Positions 26,364 through 36,502 of a stretch of DNA of 64,000 nucleotides are shown piece after piece; position 1 is the first letter of the stretch; every line of letters starts with the position of its first letter. Source of the stretch: Sediminibacterium sp. C3 (GTDB lineage: Bacteria > Bacteroidota > Bacteroidia > Chitinophagales > Chitinophagaceae); NCBI RefSeq assembly GCF_000508085.1, contig NZ_KI669560.1, positions 1 through 64,000 of the forward strand, in the 5' to 3' direction. Position numbers and translations under genes: made by a program. The notes under the pieces were generated by a model. It did not search any database. It saw only the letters and a program-made list of their open reading frames with translations, and was not told the origin of the DNA.

Positions 26364-27116
26364 ATGACCATAATCCCCTTATCTGAAGGAAGTTTTACCA
26401 TTGATAAAACCAAGGTTTTTGTTCCTTTCGACACTACGAAAGAAGAATTGAACAGCAGACCCATTGGAAGTTTGCTGGTGGAGATACAACCCTTTTTAAT
26501 CATCACTGCTAAAGACGTAATATTAATTGATACAGGTCTGGGATACAATATGTCCAACGGTGTTCCTCAGATTTATTATAACCTGGAAAAGGCTGGATAC
26601 AATCCTTCACAGATTACGAAAGTATTGATGAGTCATTTGCACAAAGACCATGCAGGGGGAATTACTACCAGAAACTATAATACCGGAGAACAATTCATTG
26701 CTTTCCCCTATGCCAGTTATTATGTACAGAGAAGAGAATTTGAATTTGCCATGGGAATTGGTTCTGCCTCTTATGTACAGGAAGACATTGCCATTCTGGA
26801 GGAATTTAGTAAAGTGGTTTGGCTAAATGAAGACCAGGGTATTATTGATGGCTATATTCAATACCAGTTAACAGGTGCACACTCCAAATACCACCAGGTA
26901 TTTACCATTACAGAAGGAAATGAAACCGTATTCTTTGGCGGAGATGACGCACCGCAATTACAGCAAATGAAAAGCAGGTTTGTAGCCAAGTACGATTTCG
27001 ATGGAAAGAAATGCATGGAGCTTCGCAAACAATGGTGGGAAGAGGGAAAAGAAAAAGGCTGGAAATACCTGTTTTACCATGATATCTCCAGCCCTGTGTT
27101 TAATCATTCAACGTAA
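26364..27116 (+). CDS. MBL-fold metallohydrolase
   Basis: A 250-residue metallo-beta-lactamase-fold enzyme. The metal-binding motif SHLHKDHAGG lies near residue 92, with later histidines in TGAHSKYH and the C-terminal YHDISSP. It resembles lactonase/hydrolase members of the family, but the substrate cannot be told. The start is placed at ATG 26364 rather than the TTG at 26355. It follows rodA after 9 bases and may be co-transcribed. Confidence 0.88.
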   Translation: MTIIPLSEGSFTIDKTKVFVPFDTTKEELNSRPIGSLLVEIQPFLIITAKDVILIDTGLGYNMSNGVPQIYYNLEKAGYNPSQITKVLMSHLHKDHAGGITTRNYNTGEQFIAFPYASYYVQRREFEFAMGIGSASYVQEDIAILEEFSKVVWLNEDQGIIDGYIQYQLTGAHSKYHQVFTITEGNETVFFGGDDAPQLQQMKSRFVAKYDFDGKKCMELRKQWWEEGKEKGWKYLFYHDISSPVFNHST

Positions 27117-27147
27117 ATAGTCTAAAGACTTACAATATACTTTCCGC

Positions 27148-27687
27148 CTAATTTTTCCTTAGGGTTGTATCCCGCTGATTGCGCTCCATGATTCTCTTAC
27201 GCATGGCAGGTCTGTCTGGTTTTTGATCCGGACCTTGTGGGGGCATTCCACGACGCATCATTTCCTGGCGCATCATGTCGTTGAAGTTTCGGTCTAACTT
27301 AAAAACAGTATTTACTCTTTCTTCGCTGTTCAATACTTTTTTGAAGTCGTTATTGTACTTCTTTCTAATAGAAAGCGCTTGTTCTTCAAAAGCCAGTTCT
27401 GCATCCTTATTAGCTTCTCTGGCTTTTTTGAGTTCCGCCATATAGCTATTATGAACGGGCCAGAATTTCTGTGCTTCTTCGGCTGTTAAATTGAGTTTCT
27501 GGGTTATAAAAGCCACTTTCAAGGCTTCTACATGCGGTGGTCTGGGTCCTCTGGGTTCACCAGGTGCACCTGGCATTCTATCCATTTTACCAGGAGGAGG
27601 GGGTTCCTGTGCATGTGCAGCAACGGCCACACTCATTACCATCAAGAAAAGAATCTTTTTCATTTTACTTTTTTTTAAAATTTTCAT
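27148..27687 (-). CDS. Spy/CpxP-like periplasmic protein
   Basis: A 179-residue exported protein (171 from ATG 27663) with a signal peptide ending HAQ, a proline/glycine/methionine-rich segment, then helices including LNLTAEEAQKFWPVHNSYMAELKKAREANKDAE, and a Met/Arg/Pro-rich tail. The layout resembles small helical envelope stress proteins of the Spy/CpxP type. It is the third gene of a minus-strand unit after an ECF sigma factor and an anti-sigma-like gene, starting directly at the latter's stop. That suggests an envelope stress output or sensor of the sigma factor (inference). Confidence 0.72.
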   Translation of the reverse strand: MKILKKSKMKKILFLMVMSVAVAAHAQEPPPPGKMDRMPGAPGEPRGPRPPHVEALKVAFITQKLNLTAEEAQKFWPVHNSYMAELKKAREANKDAELAFEEQALSIRKKYNNDFKKVLNSEERVNTVFKLDRNFNDMMRQEMMRRGMPPQGPDQKPDRPAMRKRIMERNQRDTTLRKN

Positions 27688-28160
27688 TTAATCATTCAGA
27701 TAAAGCTGCAGTTCCTCATCTGATATCTCATCCACAGTTGTTCCGGTTACCCCATCTACCGTGTAGTGGTGTAAACTATTCTCCGACCCTGCCAATGCAT
27801 TGGCAGATTGCAGGTATTCATCTATTGATTCATTGGGCATTTGTTGCACCCAGTCTGTAACATTCAGAGAAGTCAATTCCGCATAATTCATACCCACTTC
27901 GCTTTCCAGTGGCTTTTGTGATGCGTTCATCAGTTGCAATCCCCCAAAACCAAAATAGCGGTAACAACAGCTGCTGCTGCCCAACGATACCAGCTTGTCG
28001 CTTTTTTCATGCTCACCACAGGTGCTGCGGTTAAAGGCTTTTGAAAATTCAACTGCTCAAAATAGCCCGCAGGTACTGTTTGAACAGGCTTCTTATTGAT
28101 CCTGTTCAAGAGAGGAGCAATCTCCTCCAGTTCATGTGCTATGTCTTTTTTATTTTCCAT
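27688..28160 (-). pseudogene. Putative anti-sigma factor, frameshifted
   Basis: Frame one, from ATG 28160, gives MENKKDIAHELEEIAPLLN..., then the membrane helix YRWAAAAVVTAILVLG. Frame two continues as GLQLMNASQKPLES and an acidic C-terminal domain ending DEISDEELQLYLND. They join at a run of five G (27941-27945 on the plus strand as C), where six G restore one protein of about 157 residues. A cytoplasmic N-terminal part, one membrane helix and an extracytoplasmic part, encoded right after an ECF sigma gene, is the usual anti-sigma layout. No zinc motif (HxxxCxxC) is visible. Confidence 0.68.
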
Positions 28161-28195
28161 GTTCTTTATATATGACCAATTGCCGGGCAACTGGT

Positions 28196-28738
28196 TTAAT
28201 TTGTTTTAATAAATTCTTCAATTTTTTTAGCCGCATGATGATAACTGGCTTTTAGCGCTCCTTCACTTGTATCAAGGATCTTACTCATTTGCTCATAGCT
28301 CATTTCATCGAAATATCTTAGTCCGAATACCAGTTTTTGTTTCTCTGGAAGTTGCTGAATGGCCAGTTGCAATTTCCACTCTAACTGATTGGCATCAAAG
28401 TTGGGATCCGCTTTAACCTGGTTACTATAGGTTTCTGAAATATCATCAAAAGAGTCTGCCTGTTTTCTATTTTTTTGTGCCAGAAAGCTAAGGCTTTCGT
28501 TGGTTGCAATTCTATATAACCAGGTATACAACTGACTGTCTTCTCTGAAATTATCAAGGGCATTCCACACCTTAATAAAACTGTTCTGCAATACATCGTT
28601 CACATCATCATGATCTACCACAATGCGGCGGATATGCCAATATAATTTTTCCTGGTATTTCTTTACCAACTCCGTGAATGCCGAATCTTTTTCAGAAGGG
28701 ATTTTTAACCGCTTCACCAACGCTGTATCCTGGTTCAA
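28196..28738 (-). CDS. ECF-type RNA polymerase sigma factor
   Basis: About 180 residues from the TTG at 28738. The longer frame to 28882 translates non-conserved leader sequence and overlaps ppc upstream DNA. Region 2 is visible as FTELVKKYQEKLYWHIRRIV...DVNDVLQNSFIKVWNAL and region 4 as LPEKQKLVFGLRYFDEMSYEQMSKILDTSEGALKASYHHAAKKI. It recognises specific promoters and is likely held by the anti-sigma-like protein encoded 36 bases downstream. It diverges from ppc. Confidence 0.9.
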   Translation of the reverse strand: MNQDTALVKRLKIPSEKDSAFTELVKKYQEKLYWHIRRIVVDHDDVNDVLQNSFIKVWNALDNFREDSQLYTWLYRIATNESLSFLAQKNRKQADSFDDISETYSNQVKADPNFDANQLEWKLQLAIQQLPEKQKLVFGLRYFDEMSYEQMSKILDTSEGALKASYHHAAKKIEEFIKTN

Positions 28739-28826
28739 ACTTTTACAATTGTATTTTAAGTTAGATAAAAATTGGCGGCATGGGTTTAATGGGCTGAAAA
28801 AAATTTGTATATTCAGTTGAATCAAT

Positions 28827-31406
28827 ATGAACTCAAAAAAAGCCATACAGTCTTTCAGACAGAATGTTACAGACAAATACACTATCTATAATAGCTTGTT
28901 TGCAGCCCTTCCCTTTTCAGGAATCGCCAATGTAGGGGCCTTACTTCCCATTTTATTGCAAGCCTGTGTAGATGGTTACCAGCAAGGGAAAAGCCCCATG
29001 GCTATTATAGATCAGTTCTTTGAACGGCATGCTATGGCAGACGATGAAAAGGATAAAATAGGGCGACTTTTTAAATTTGTTCAATACATAGAAAGGCAGG
29101 TGGTACTTTTTGACGCAATTGAAGATGCAGCATTCGATTCAGTGAATCAGCTGAACGGAACAGGCAGCCTGAAAGCATTGTACAATGAAGCCTATTTTAA
29201 AGGAAAGTTGCCGCTCTTAAAAGAAAAACTACGATCATTTAAGGTTAGGGTTGTTTTAACTGCCCATCCCACACAGTTTTATCCGGGCAATGTACTGGGT
29301 ATTATTCATGATTTAGGGGAAGCCATTGCCAGGAATGATTTTGAAACCATTAATCTGTATATACAACAGCTGGGGATCACTCCTTTTTTCAATAAGAAAC
29401 AACCCACTCCATTTGATGAAGCCGTCAACCTGATGTGGTATCTGGAGAATATTCTTTACAAGTCTATCGGGAATATCTACAATTTTATTCATGAAGAAAT
29501 TCTGAACGAAGAAAACAATAACCCATTTATTGAATTGGGATTCTGGCCGGGTGGCGACAGAGACGGAAATCCGTTTGTGAATGCGGCCACTACTTTACAG
29601 GTAGCTGAATCTCTTAGAAGTGCCATCATCGTTTGTTATTACAGAGATATCCGATTACTCAAAAGAAGATTAACATTTGCCGGAGTTGATCAACTGGTAG
29701 CACAGCTGGAAGCTCAACTCTACGAAAATGTATTTCGCCCGGAAGAAAGCAGAAGAGTGCAGCAGAAAGAATTACTGGAAAAACTGAATGCCATTAAAGC
29801 AATGGTAATTGCTGATCACCACGGACTTTACCTGAACAGAATCAACAGCCTGATTAACAAAGTCACCATTTTCGGAACCTGGTTTGCTTCACTGGATATA
29901 AGACAGGACAGCAGAATTCATACAGCTGTTATTGCAGATATTGATGAATCCCTGAAGAAGCAACAGAAAAAGGGAATTCTTCCTGATGATTATACTTTAC
30001 TAAGCGAAGAAGAAAAAATCAAGGCACTTTTGTCTATTGACAAAGTGATTGAAACAACAGATACCACCAGCACCATTGCAAAGGACACTATTGAAAGCAT
30101 ATTTGCCATTCACTCCATCCAGCAACTGAATGGTGAACAGGGCTGTCATCGATATATTATCAGCAATTGCCAGTCGGCACTGAATATGATAGAAGTGTAT
30201 ACGCTATTCAAATTATGCGGATGGAATATACAACAGCTATCTATAGATATTGTTCCTTTATTTGAGACCATCGACGATTTAAAAAATGCCGAAGGTATCA
30301 TGACCTGGCTTTATGAACTGCCCGTTTATCAATCGCATTTAAAAGCAAGAAACCAGGCACAGACCATTATGCTGGGTTTTAGTGACGGCACCAAAGACGG
30401 AGGTTATTTACAGGCCAACTGGAGTATTTATCAGGCTAAGGAGAACTTAACCGGCATCTCCCGTAAATATGGCATTAAGGTTAAATTCTTTGATGGCAGA
30501 GGTGGCCCCCCTTCCAGAGGGGGTGGCAAAACCAATAAGTTCTATGCATCCCTAGGGAATGCCATTGAAAACGAAGAAATACAACTCACCATTCAGGGAC
30601 AAACCATCACTTCCAATTTCGGAACATTGAAATCTGCCCAATACAATCTGGAACAATTACTGAGTGCGGGCATCAGCAATACGGTCTTCTCGGAAAACAG
30701 AAAAGATATCAGGGCAGAAAACAAAAGCTTACTGGAAGAGCTTGGAAAAATTAGTCATGAAGTTTACCAGTCCTTCAAAAAACACCCTCAGTTTTTACCC
30801 TATATGCAACAATTCAGTCCACTGAATTATTACAGTAAATCCAATATTGCCAGCAGGCCAGGTAAAAGGGGAAGCTCCAATCAGTTGGTTTTTGAAGATC
30901 TCCGGGCCATCCCTTTTGTGGGAAGCTGGAGTCAGTTAAAACAAAATGTTCCCGGATATTTTGGCGTTGGTACGGCAATGCAAAAAATGAAGGATACAGG
31001 AAGATGGGAAGAAGTGAAAACCCTTTTTAATGAAGTAGCTTTTTTCAGAACCCTGATAGACAACAGCATGATGAGTATGTTAAAATCATTCTTCCCGTTA
31101 ACAGCCTATATTCAGGAAGATGAAACCTATGGACCAATCTGGAAGCTGATTAAAGAAGAGTATGATTTAACCCAGGCATTGGTGCTTGAATTATCCGGCA
31201 GTCAAATGCTGATGGAAGAAGATGCAACTGGCAGGGCTTCTATTTTAATGCGTGATAAAATTGTACTCCCATTGCTAACCATACAACAATATGCGCTGAA
31301 TCAATTAAAAAAGGAATCCATTTCTGAAGAAGAAAAAAGCAACTACGAAAAATTGGTGACCCGATCCATGTTCGGCATTATCAATGCAGCCAGAAATTCT
31401 GCCTGA
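28827..31406 (+). CDS. ppc: Phosphoenolpyruvate carboxylase
   Basis: An 859-residue PEPC that fixes bicarbonate onto phosphoenolpyruvate to give oxaloacetate, feeding the TCA cycle. The two catalytic motifs are present: VVLTAHPTQFYPG near residue 146 and FFDGRGGPPSRGGG near 555, plus GFWPGGDRDGNPFVN. The length is normal for the shorter Bacteroidota form. It ends one base before the converging glycosylase gene. Confidence 0.95.
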   Translation: MNSKKAIQSFRQNVTDKYTIYNSLFAALPFSGIANVGALLPILLQACVDGYQQGKSPMAIIDQFFERHAMADDEKDKIGRLFKFVQYIERQVVLFDAIEDAAFDSVNQLNGTGSLKALYNEAYFKGKLPLLKEKLRSFKVRVVLTAHPTQFYPGNVLGIIHDLGEAIARNDFETINLYIQQLGITPFFNKKQPTPFDEAVNLMWYLENILYKSIGNIYNFIHEEILNEENNNPFIELGFWPGGDRDGNPFVNAATTLQVAESLRSAIIVCYYRDIRLLKRRLTFAGVDQLVAQLEAQLYENVFRPEESRRVQQKELLEKLNAIKAMVIADHHGLYLNRINSLINKVTIFGTWFASLDIRQDSRIHTAVIADIDESLKKQQKKGILPDDYTLLSEEEKIKALLSIDKVIETTDTTSTIAKDTIESIFAIHSIQQLNGEQGCHRYIISNCQSALNMIEVYTLFKLCGWNIQQLSIDIVPLFETIDDLKNAEGIMTWLYELPVYQSHLKARNQAQTIMLGFSDGTKDGGYLQANWSIYQAKENLTGISRKYGIKVKFFDGRGGPPSRGGGKTNKFYASLGNAIENEEIQLTIQGQTITSNFGTLKSAQYNLEQLLSAGISNTVFSENRKDIRAENKSLLEELGKISHEVYQSFKKHPQFLPYMQQFSPLNYYSKSNIASRPGKRGSSNQLVFEDLRAIPFVGSWSQLKQNVPGYFGVGTAMQKMKDTGRWEEVKTLFNEVAFFRTLIDNSMMSMLKSFFPLTAYIQEDETYGPIWKLIKEEYDLTQALVLELSGSQMLMEEDATGRASILMRDKIVLPLLTIQQYALNQLKKESISEEEKSNYEKLVTRSMFGIINAARNSA

Positions 31407-32000
31407 TCAACTGTCTTTCCATCTCCACAAATGCATACAGGCATAGGTTTGGTAAGGAGCCCATTTCTCTGAAATGTTCTTCATGGTTGTTTTCATGGTC
31501 TTTTTATCTGCCGGGTCTATCTGATAGATATTGCACATAGCCTGCTGAATGCCCAAATCATCCACAGCAAAAACATCTTCACGGCCCAAAGTAAACATCA
31601 ATAACATTTCTACCGTCCATCTACCTACCCCCTTAATCTGTACCAGCAAATCAATAATGGCTTCGTTTTCCATTTTGGCCAATGTTTTATCTGTAATACC
31701 ATGTTCCAGACAAAAGGCAGCTACATTTTTTACATAACTCACTTTCGCGTTACTTAAACCAATGGCACGTAATTTTTCATCCGGCGTCTTCAGCACTTTT
31801 GATAATTCCGGATCGGTTCCATTGTACAAATCCAGAAATCGCTGATAAATAACAGCCGCCACTTTAGTGCTCAATTGCTGACTCATGATGCTGGCCATCA
31901 ACCGAACGGGGACATTTTTTCGTTTCGATATTTTTAATGGCCCCGATTGTAAAAGCGGCTTCAGTTTTTTATCCTTTTGTAAATGTTTCAGATACTCCAT
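31407..32000 (-). CDS. DNA-3-methyladenine glycosylase II family (AlkA-like)
   Basis: A 197-residue HhH-GPD DNA glycosylase. The helix-hairpin-helix is IKGVGRWTVEMLLMFTLG near residue 122 and the catalytic Asp lies in FAVDDLGIQQAM near 147. It lacks the N-terminal domain of long AlkA, so it is of the short, Mag1-like kind. It removes alkylated bases as the first step of base excision repair. It converges on ppc. Confidence 0.92.
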   Translation of the reverse strand: MEYLKHLQKDKKLKPLLQSGPLKISKRKNVPVRLMASIMSQQLSTKVAAVIYQRFLDLYNGTDPELSKVLKTPDEKLRAIGLSNAKVSYVKNVAAFCLEHGITDKTLAKMENEAIIDLLVQIKGVGRWTVEMLLMFTLGREDVFAVDDLGIQQAMCNIYQIDPADKKTMKTTMKNISEKWAPYQTYACMHLWRWKDS

Positions 32001-32041
32001 TCAAGAAAGTTACTTAATTTACTACTGACTAAATTAGCAAA

Positions 32042-32473
32042 ATGATAAAGAAACTGCTCTTGCTCAATCTTCTTCTATTGAGTATATCTATTGTTTGTTT
32101 TTCACAGACAGGTCCGGAAAAACAAATCAGAAAAATCCTGACAGAGCAGACTGCCGCATGGAACCGCGGAGACATTGAAGCTTTCATGAAAGGATACTGG
32201 AAAAGCGACAGTCTATTATTTGTTGGCAAAAACGGACCTACTTATGGATTTGCCAATACCCTAAACAATTATAAAAAAAGCTATCCCAACAAAGACTATA
32301 TGGGTACGCTCCAATTTACTTTACTCGAAGTAAAGCCATTGGCCAAACAACTATGGATGGTTTTAGGAAAATGGGAATTAACACGCAATGCAGGTAATGT
32401 AAGCGGCCACTATACCATCTTATTTAAAAAGATAAACGGAGAATGGGTGATCATTATGGATCATAGCAGTTAG
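32042..32473 (+). CDS. NTF2-like (DUF4440) exported protein
   Basis: A 143-residue protein with a signal peptide (LLLLNLLLLSISIVCFSQ) and an NTF2-like cone fold suggested by IRKILTEQTAAWNRGDIEAFMKGYW at the start and GHYTILFKKINGEWVIIMDHSS at the end. This is the DUF4440/SnoaL-like pattern. Such proteins may bind small molecules; the role is unknown. Confidence 0.85.
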   Translation: MIKKLLLLNLLLLSISIVCFSQTGPEKQIRKILTEQTAAWNRGDIEAFMKGYWKSDSLLFVGKNGPTYGFANTLNNYKKSYPNKDYMGTLQFTLLEVKPLAKQLWMVLGKWELTRNAGNVSGHYTILFKKINGEWVIIMDHSS

Positions 32474-32540
32474 AACAAAGTATATAGAATCAAAGTGCTC
32501 AAATTTTTATTCCGCCATACTTTTAGTATATCAACTTCGT

Positions 32541-32771
32541 CTACCGCTCAAAATGAATGGGCTTACTCCAAAGTTTGATTAACCAACGCATCAGGAAGAA
32601 AAAGCTGATCAAAAACCAGCAATAGAAAACAATATTACCTGTAGTGATCTTATCGTGAAAAAAAGCATGGTCATACATAATGCCAGCTGTAGAATTGATA
32701 GCCAGCCATAGCAGCCCTACAGAAATGGTATTTACAATGCGTAACAGATATTCTCTTACCCCTGGTTCCAA
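32541..32771 (-). CDS. Small two-helix membrane protein
   Basis: A 76-residue protein with two hydrophobic helices (TISVGLLWLAINSTAG and GNIVFYCWFLISFFFLMRWL) joined by a short polar loop. I do not recognise a family. It lies 43 bases before the M23 peptidase gene end on the same strand, so it could be co-transcribed with that gene. Confidence 0.6.
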   Translation of the reverse strand: MEPGVREYLLRIVNTISVGLLWLAINSTAGIMYDHAFFHDKITTGNIVFYCWFLISFFFLMRWLIKLWSKPIHFER

Positions 32772-32814
32772 AATGTTTTTATTGTATTACAACTGATTAA
32801 GGATTTTGTTCTTC

Positions 32815-33786
32815 CTAGTCAAAGGTTTGGTTGCTGGCAGCAGCTAATTTCAGAATGCGATCAAATTGAGCTGGTGTTAAATCGTTATAGAAGAAGTAAA
32901 TAGGGTCTAATTGTGTACCATTTTTATGTACTTCATAGTGTAAGTGCGGTCCCGTACTCTTTCCGGTTGAACCCACATATCCAATTACTTCCCCTCTTTT
33001 TACCCGGGCTCCTACTCTGGCTTTAATGCGGACCATATGCGCATACAGGGTCTCATAGCCAAAGCCATGATTTACCACAACCCTGTTTCCGTAACCGCCG
33101 GTATTAAACCCGGCATCTTTAATCACCCCGTCCGCTGCTGCATAAATGGGCGTACCGATTGGTGCCGTAAAGTCGAGACCTGCATGGAGTCTTCTGTCTT
33201 TATAAATCGGGTCAATACGGTAACCAAAACCAGAAGCTACCCTATTTAAGTTTCGGTTACTGATTGGCTGAATAGAAGGAATGGCTGCAATTAATTTTTC
33301 CTTGTTCTTTACCATATTTTCTATGGCATTGAACGATTTTAACTGATACGCCATTCGTAAACTCAGATTGTTCAGCTGGGCCGCCATACTGGTTACCAAT
33401 TCTGTTTCACCCATGCTCTGCACCAATTGCACTTCTTTCTTTTTCTCCATCTCCTTTACCCTGGCACTGTCTGGTATCGGGTTGGATTCAAATATGGAGC
33501 GGTAGACATAATTATCCCGGTTGGCAATTTCATCCATCTGCAACTGCAATTGCTTGATTCTCTCCTCCATTACCTTGTAATTCTGCCTTAAGTCGTCGTT
33601 TTGCTGCCTTAATAGCTTCTCTTTTGGAGAATCAATGTAGCGGAAAGTGATGGCGAAAATGAGAATTCCGGTAACAATAGATGCTGCTATATATCCAAAT
33701 ACCTGAAGCAACCTGACCCTGAGTGGGGTGGTTAGCTTCTCAAAGCGCATATTATGCGTATTATAGTAGTATTTTACCTTTTTCAT
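32815..33786 (-). CDS. M23 family metallopeptidase (LytM domain)
   Basis: A 323-residue membrane-anchored endopeptidase: one N-terminal helix (YIAASIVTGILIFAITF), a coiled coil (LRQQNDDLRQNYKVMEERIKQLQ), then the LytM domain with zinc ligands in HAGLDFTAPIGTP near residue 202 and GPHLHYEVH near 281. Such enzymes cut peptidoglycan cross-links or activate amidases during growth. The start at ATG 33786 (MKKVKYYYNTHNMRF) is favoured because it covers a conserved-looking cytoplasmic leader; ATG 33750 is an alternative. It diverges from alaS. Confidence 0.92.
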   Translation of the reverse strand: MKKVKYYYNTHNMRFEKLTTPLRVRLLQVFGYIAASIVTGILIFAITFRYIDSPKEKLLRQQNDDLRQNYKVMEERIKQLQLQMDEIANRDNYVYRSIFESNPIPDSARVKEMEKKKEVQLVQSMGETELVTSMAAQLNNLSLRMAYQLKSFNAIENMVKNKEKLIAAIPSIQPISNRNLNRVASGFGYRIDPIYKDRRLHAGLDFTAPIGTPIYAAADGVIKDAGFNTGGYGNRVVVNHGFGYETLYAHMVRIKARVGARVKRGEVIGYVGSTGKSTGPHLHYEVHKNGTQLDPIYFFYNDLTPAQFDRILKLAAASNQTFD

Positions 33787-33812
33787 GATCGGTTTTCAGC
33801 CCCTTAAATCCG

Positions 33813-33820
33813 TACCTTTG
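33813..33820 (+). promoter_or_regulatory. Bacteroidota-type -7 box upstream of alaS
   Basis: TACCTTTG matches the TAnnTTTG element of Bacteroidota primary-sigma promoters. Transcription would start near 33826, leaving a leader of nearly 60 bases before alaS. A TTTTC stretch about 20 bases upstream could be the weak -33 region. Confidence 0.55.
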
Positions 33821-33883
33821 CCCCTTTAAATAATAACAAATATAGTTTCTACAGCCTGAATGGCATATAAAAAGTAATTCAAC

Positions 33884-36502
33884 ATGACGAGTGCCGAAAT
33901 TCGCCAGCAATTCCTGGATTTTTTTGCTTCCAAACAGCATCAGATTGTACCCTCTGCTCCTATTGTGGTAAAGAACGACCCTACCCTCTTGTTTACCAAT
34001 GCGGGAATGAATCAGTTTAAGGATTATTTTCTGGGAAACAGCCAACCCAGCAGTCCCAGAATTGCAGACACACAAAAATGTTTGCGGGTAAGCGGCAAGC
34101 ACAACGATCTGGAAGAAGTGGGGGTGGATACCTATCACCATACCATGTTCGAAATGCTGGGCAACTGGAGTTTTGGAGATTATTTTAAAGCAGAAGCCAT
34201 TGCCTGGAGCTGGGAACTATTAACTGAAGTATATAAACTACCCAAAGACCGTTTATATGTTACCGTTTTTGAGGGAGATGCTGCAGAAGGAATTCCTGCA
34301 TCTACTATCGCATTGGCAGAGTGGCAGAAATTAGTGGCACCTGATCATATTGTTTACGGAAATAAAAAAGACAATTTCTGGGAAATGGGTGATACAGGTC
34401 CCTGTGGCCCTTGTTCTGAAATACATGTAGACTGCAGATCAGAAGAAGAGATTGCTAAAATCCCGGGCAGAGAACTGGTAAATAAGGACCATCCTCAGGT
34501 GATTGAAATCTGGAACAATGTATTTATTCAGTACAACCGTCTAAAAGATGGTTCTCTTATTGAACTACCTGCCAAACACGTAGATACAGGCATGGGCTTT
34601 GAAAGATTGGTAAGAGTGATTCAGGGCAAACAGAGCAACTACGATACTGATGTTTTCACCGGAACATTCAGAGCCATTGAAAAAATAACCGGAAATACTT
34701 ACGACCAGTCCGATTCTAAGGAAGCCATTGCTTTCAGGGTGATTGCCGATCATATTCGTGCCATTGGTTTTACCATTGCCGATGGACAGCTGCCTTCTAA
34801 CACCGGAGCTGGTTATGTAATCAGAAGAATTTTAAGAAGAGCTGTAAGGTATTATTATTCTTATCTGAATTACAAACAGCCCTTATTATTTCAATTGATT
34901 CCAGTTATTGCAGAACAGTTTAAAAATGTATTCCCGGAATTGCATCAGCAACTTGACTTTGTTTGCAAAGTAGTGAAGGAAGAAGAAGATGCTTTTCTTA
35001 AGACACTAGATAAAGGGCTGAAGAGAATGGATGATATTATAAAAAACAGCGGATCCGTAATTGACGGCAAAGCTGCTTTTGAATTGTTTGATACATTTGG
35101 TTTCCCGATTGACCTTACCCGATTGATTGCTACAGAAAACAATAAGTCAATTGACGAGCAAGGTTTTGAAAAAGAAATGCAGGAGCAAAAAAACAGAAGC
35201 CGTGCAGCAACAACTTTGGATACAGAAGATTGGATTGAAATAGCAACCGAAAAAGGACAAGGCTTTGTTGGATACAATGAATTGAGCACAAGCAGCAAAA
35301 TAACCCGATACAGAAAGATCAGTGCTAAAGGGAAAACTCAATTCCAATTGGTTTTAAATACCACTCCTTTTTATGCAGAAAGTGGTGGTCAGGTAGGTGA
35401 TACAGGAAAACTGATTTTCAGTAATGATACCATCGCTGTAACCAATACTAAAAAAGAGAATGACCTGATTGTACACTTTGTAGATCAATTGCCTTCTAAT
35501 CCTGCTGCAGAATTTACTGCTGAAGTAGATGCAGAGAAAAGATTGTTTACCTGCTATAACCACACAGCTACCCACCTGTTACATGCTGCATTAAGACAGG
35601 TATTGGGAACACATGTGGCTCAGAAAGGTTCTTTGGTAAATCAGGACAATCTTCGCTTCGACTTTTCTCATTTTGCCAGATTAACAGAGGAAGAAATCAT
35701 CGCAGTTGAAAACATAGTAAATGTCAAAATCAGAGAAAATATTCCTGTAGTAATAAAAGAAATGTCTAAGGACGAAGCTTTGCAATTGGGCGCTATGGCA
35801 TTGTTTGGAGAAAAATATGGTGATAGAGTAAGAGTAGTGATTGCAGACCCATCTTATTCAGTAGAGCTTTGCGGAGGCACACACGTAGCTTCTACCGGCA
35901 TGATTGGACTCATGAAGATAACAGCAGAATCTGCAGTGGCGGCTGGTGTTAGAAGAATTGAGGCATTAACCGGAAAAGCTGCTTTTGATTATTTGTCTAA
36001 TCAAAACGAAACAATCAAACAGATTGGCAACGTGCTGAAGTCGCAGGATGTATTGAAGTCAATTGAAAAACTGGCAGCAGAAAAACAGGAACTTGAAAAA
36101 AAGATAGAGAGCCTGGAAGCAAAACAGTTGCAATCCCTCAGAACCGAATTAATACATAAGATAAAAATCTATCCTTCTGGTAATGGTCAGTTTATTGGAG
36201 AAGTATTACAAGTAAGCAGCCCTGATCATCTAAAGAAAATCTGCTTCGATTTAAAAGCTGAACTGGGGGATGATTATGTAGTTGTATTGTGCGCCAATAT
36301 TGCGGGTAAAGCAGCTGTTTGTATTTTATTAAGTGATAGTGTTGTTGCACAAAAAGGATTAGAAGCACCTCAGTTAATAAAACAATACGCAACCCCTTTA
36401 ATTAAAGGCGGTGGCGGTGGTCAGAAAACCCTGGCAACTGCTGGTGGTCAGGATGCATCTAATCTGTCAACATTGATACAACAAATCTATTCTCTGCTAT
36501 AA
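33884..36502 (+). CDS. alaS: Alanine-tRNA ligase
   Basis: An 872-residue alanyl-tRNA synthetase of normal length. The class II catalytic core is at the N-terminus (TNAGMNQFKDYFLG, GDTGPCGPCSEIH), the editing domain carries HTATHLLHAALRQVLG and CGGTHVAS, and a C-terminal coiled coil plus C-Ala domain ends with GGGGGQKTLATAGG. It charges tRNA-Ala and edits Ser/Gly mischarging. Its stop shares one base with the gatB start. Confidence 0.98.
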   Translation: MTSAEIRQQFLDFFASKQHQIVPSAPIVVKNDPTLLFTNAGMNQFKDYFLGNSQPSSPRIADTQKCLRVSGKHNDLEEVGVDTYHHTMFEMLGNWSFGDYFKAEAIAWSWELLTEVYKLPKDRLYVTVFEGDAAEGIPASTIALAEWQKLVAPDHIVYGNKKDNFWEMGDTGPCGPCSEIHVDCRSEEEIAKIPGRELVNKDHPQVIEIWNNVFIQYNRLKDGSLIELPAKHVDTGMGFERLVRVIQGKQSNYDTDVFTGTFRAIEKITGNTYDQSDSKEAIAFRVIADHIRAIGFTIADGQLPSNTGAGYVIRRILRRAVRYYYSYLNYKQPLLFQLIPVIAEQFKNVFPELHQQLDFVCKVVKEEEDAFLKTLDKGLKRMDDIIKNSGSVIDGKAAFELFDTFGFPIDLTRLIATENNKSIDEQGFEKEMQEQKNRSRAATTLDTEDWIEIATEKGQGFVGYNELSTSSKITRYRKISAKGKTQFQLVLNTTPFYAESGGQVGDTGKLIFSNDTIAVTNTKKENDLIVHFVDQLPSNPAAEFTAEVDAEKRLFTCYNHTATHLLHAALRQVLGTHVAQKGSLVNQDNLRFDFSHFARLTEEEIIAVENIVNVKIRENIPVVIKEMSKDEALQLGAMALFGEKYGDRVRVVIADPSYSVELCGGTHVASTGMIGLMKITAESAVAAGVRRIEALTGKAAFDYLSNQNETIKQIGNVLKSQDVLKSIEKLAAEKQELEKKIESLEAKQLQSLRTELIHKIKIYPSGNGQFIGEVLQVSSPDHLKKICFDLKAELGDDYVVVLCANIAGKAAVCILLSDSVVAQKGLEAPQLIKQYATPLIKGGGGGQKTLATAGGQDASNLSTLIQQIYSLL

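Noticed and set aside
28739-28882. N-terminal extension of the ECF sigma factor
   Set aside because: It reads through the divergent upstream region of ppc and lacks sigma-factor similarity.
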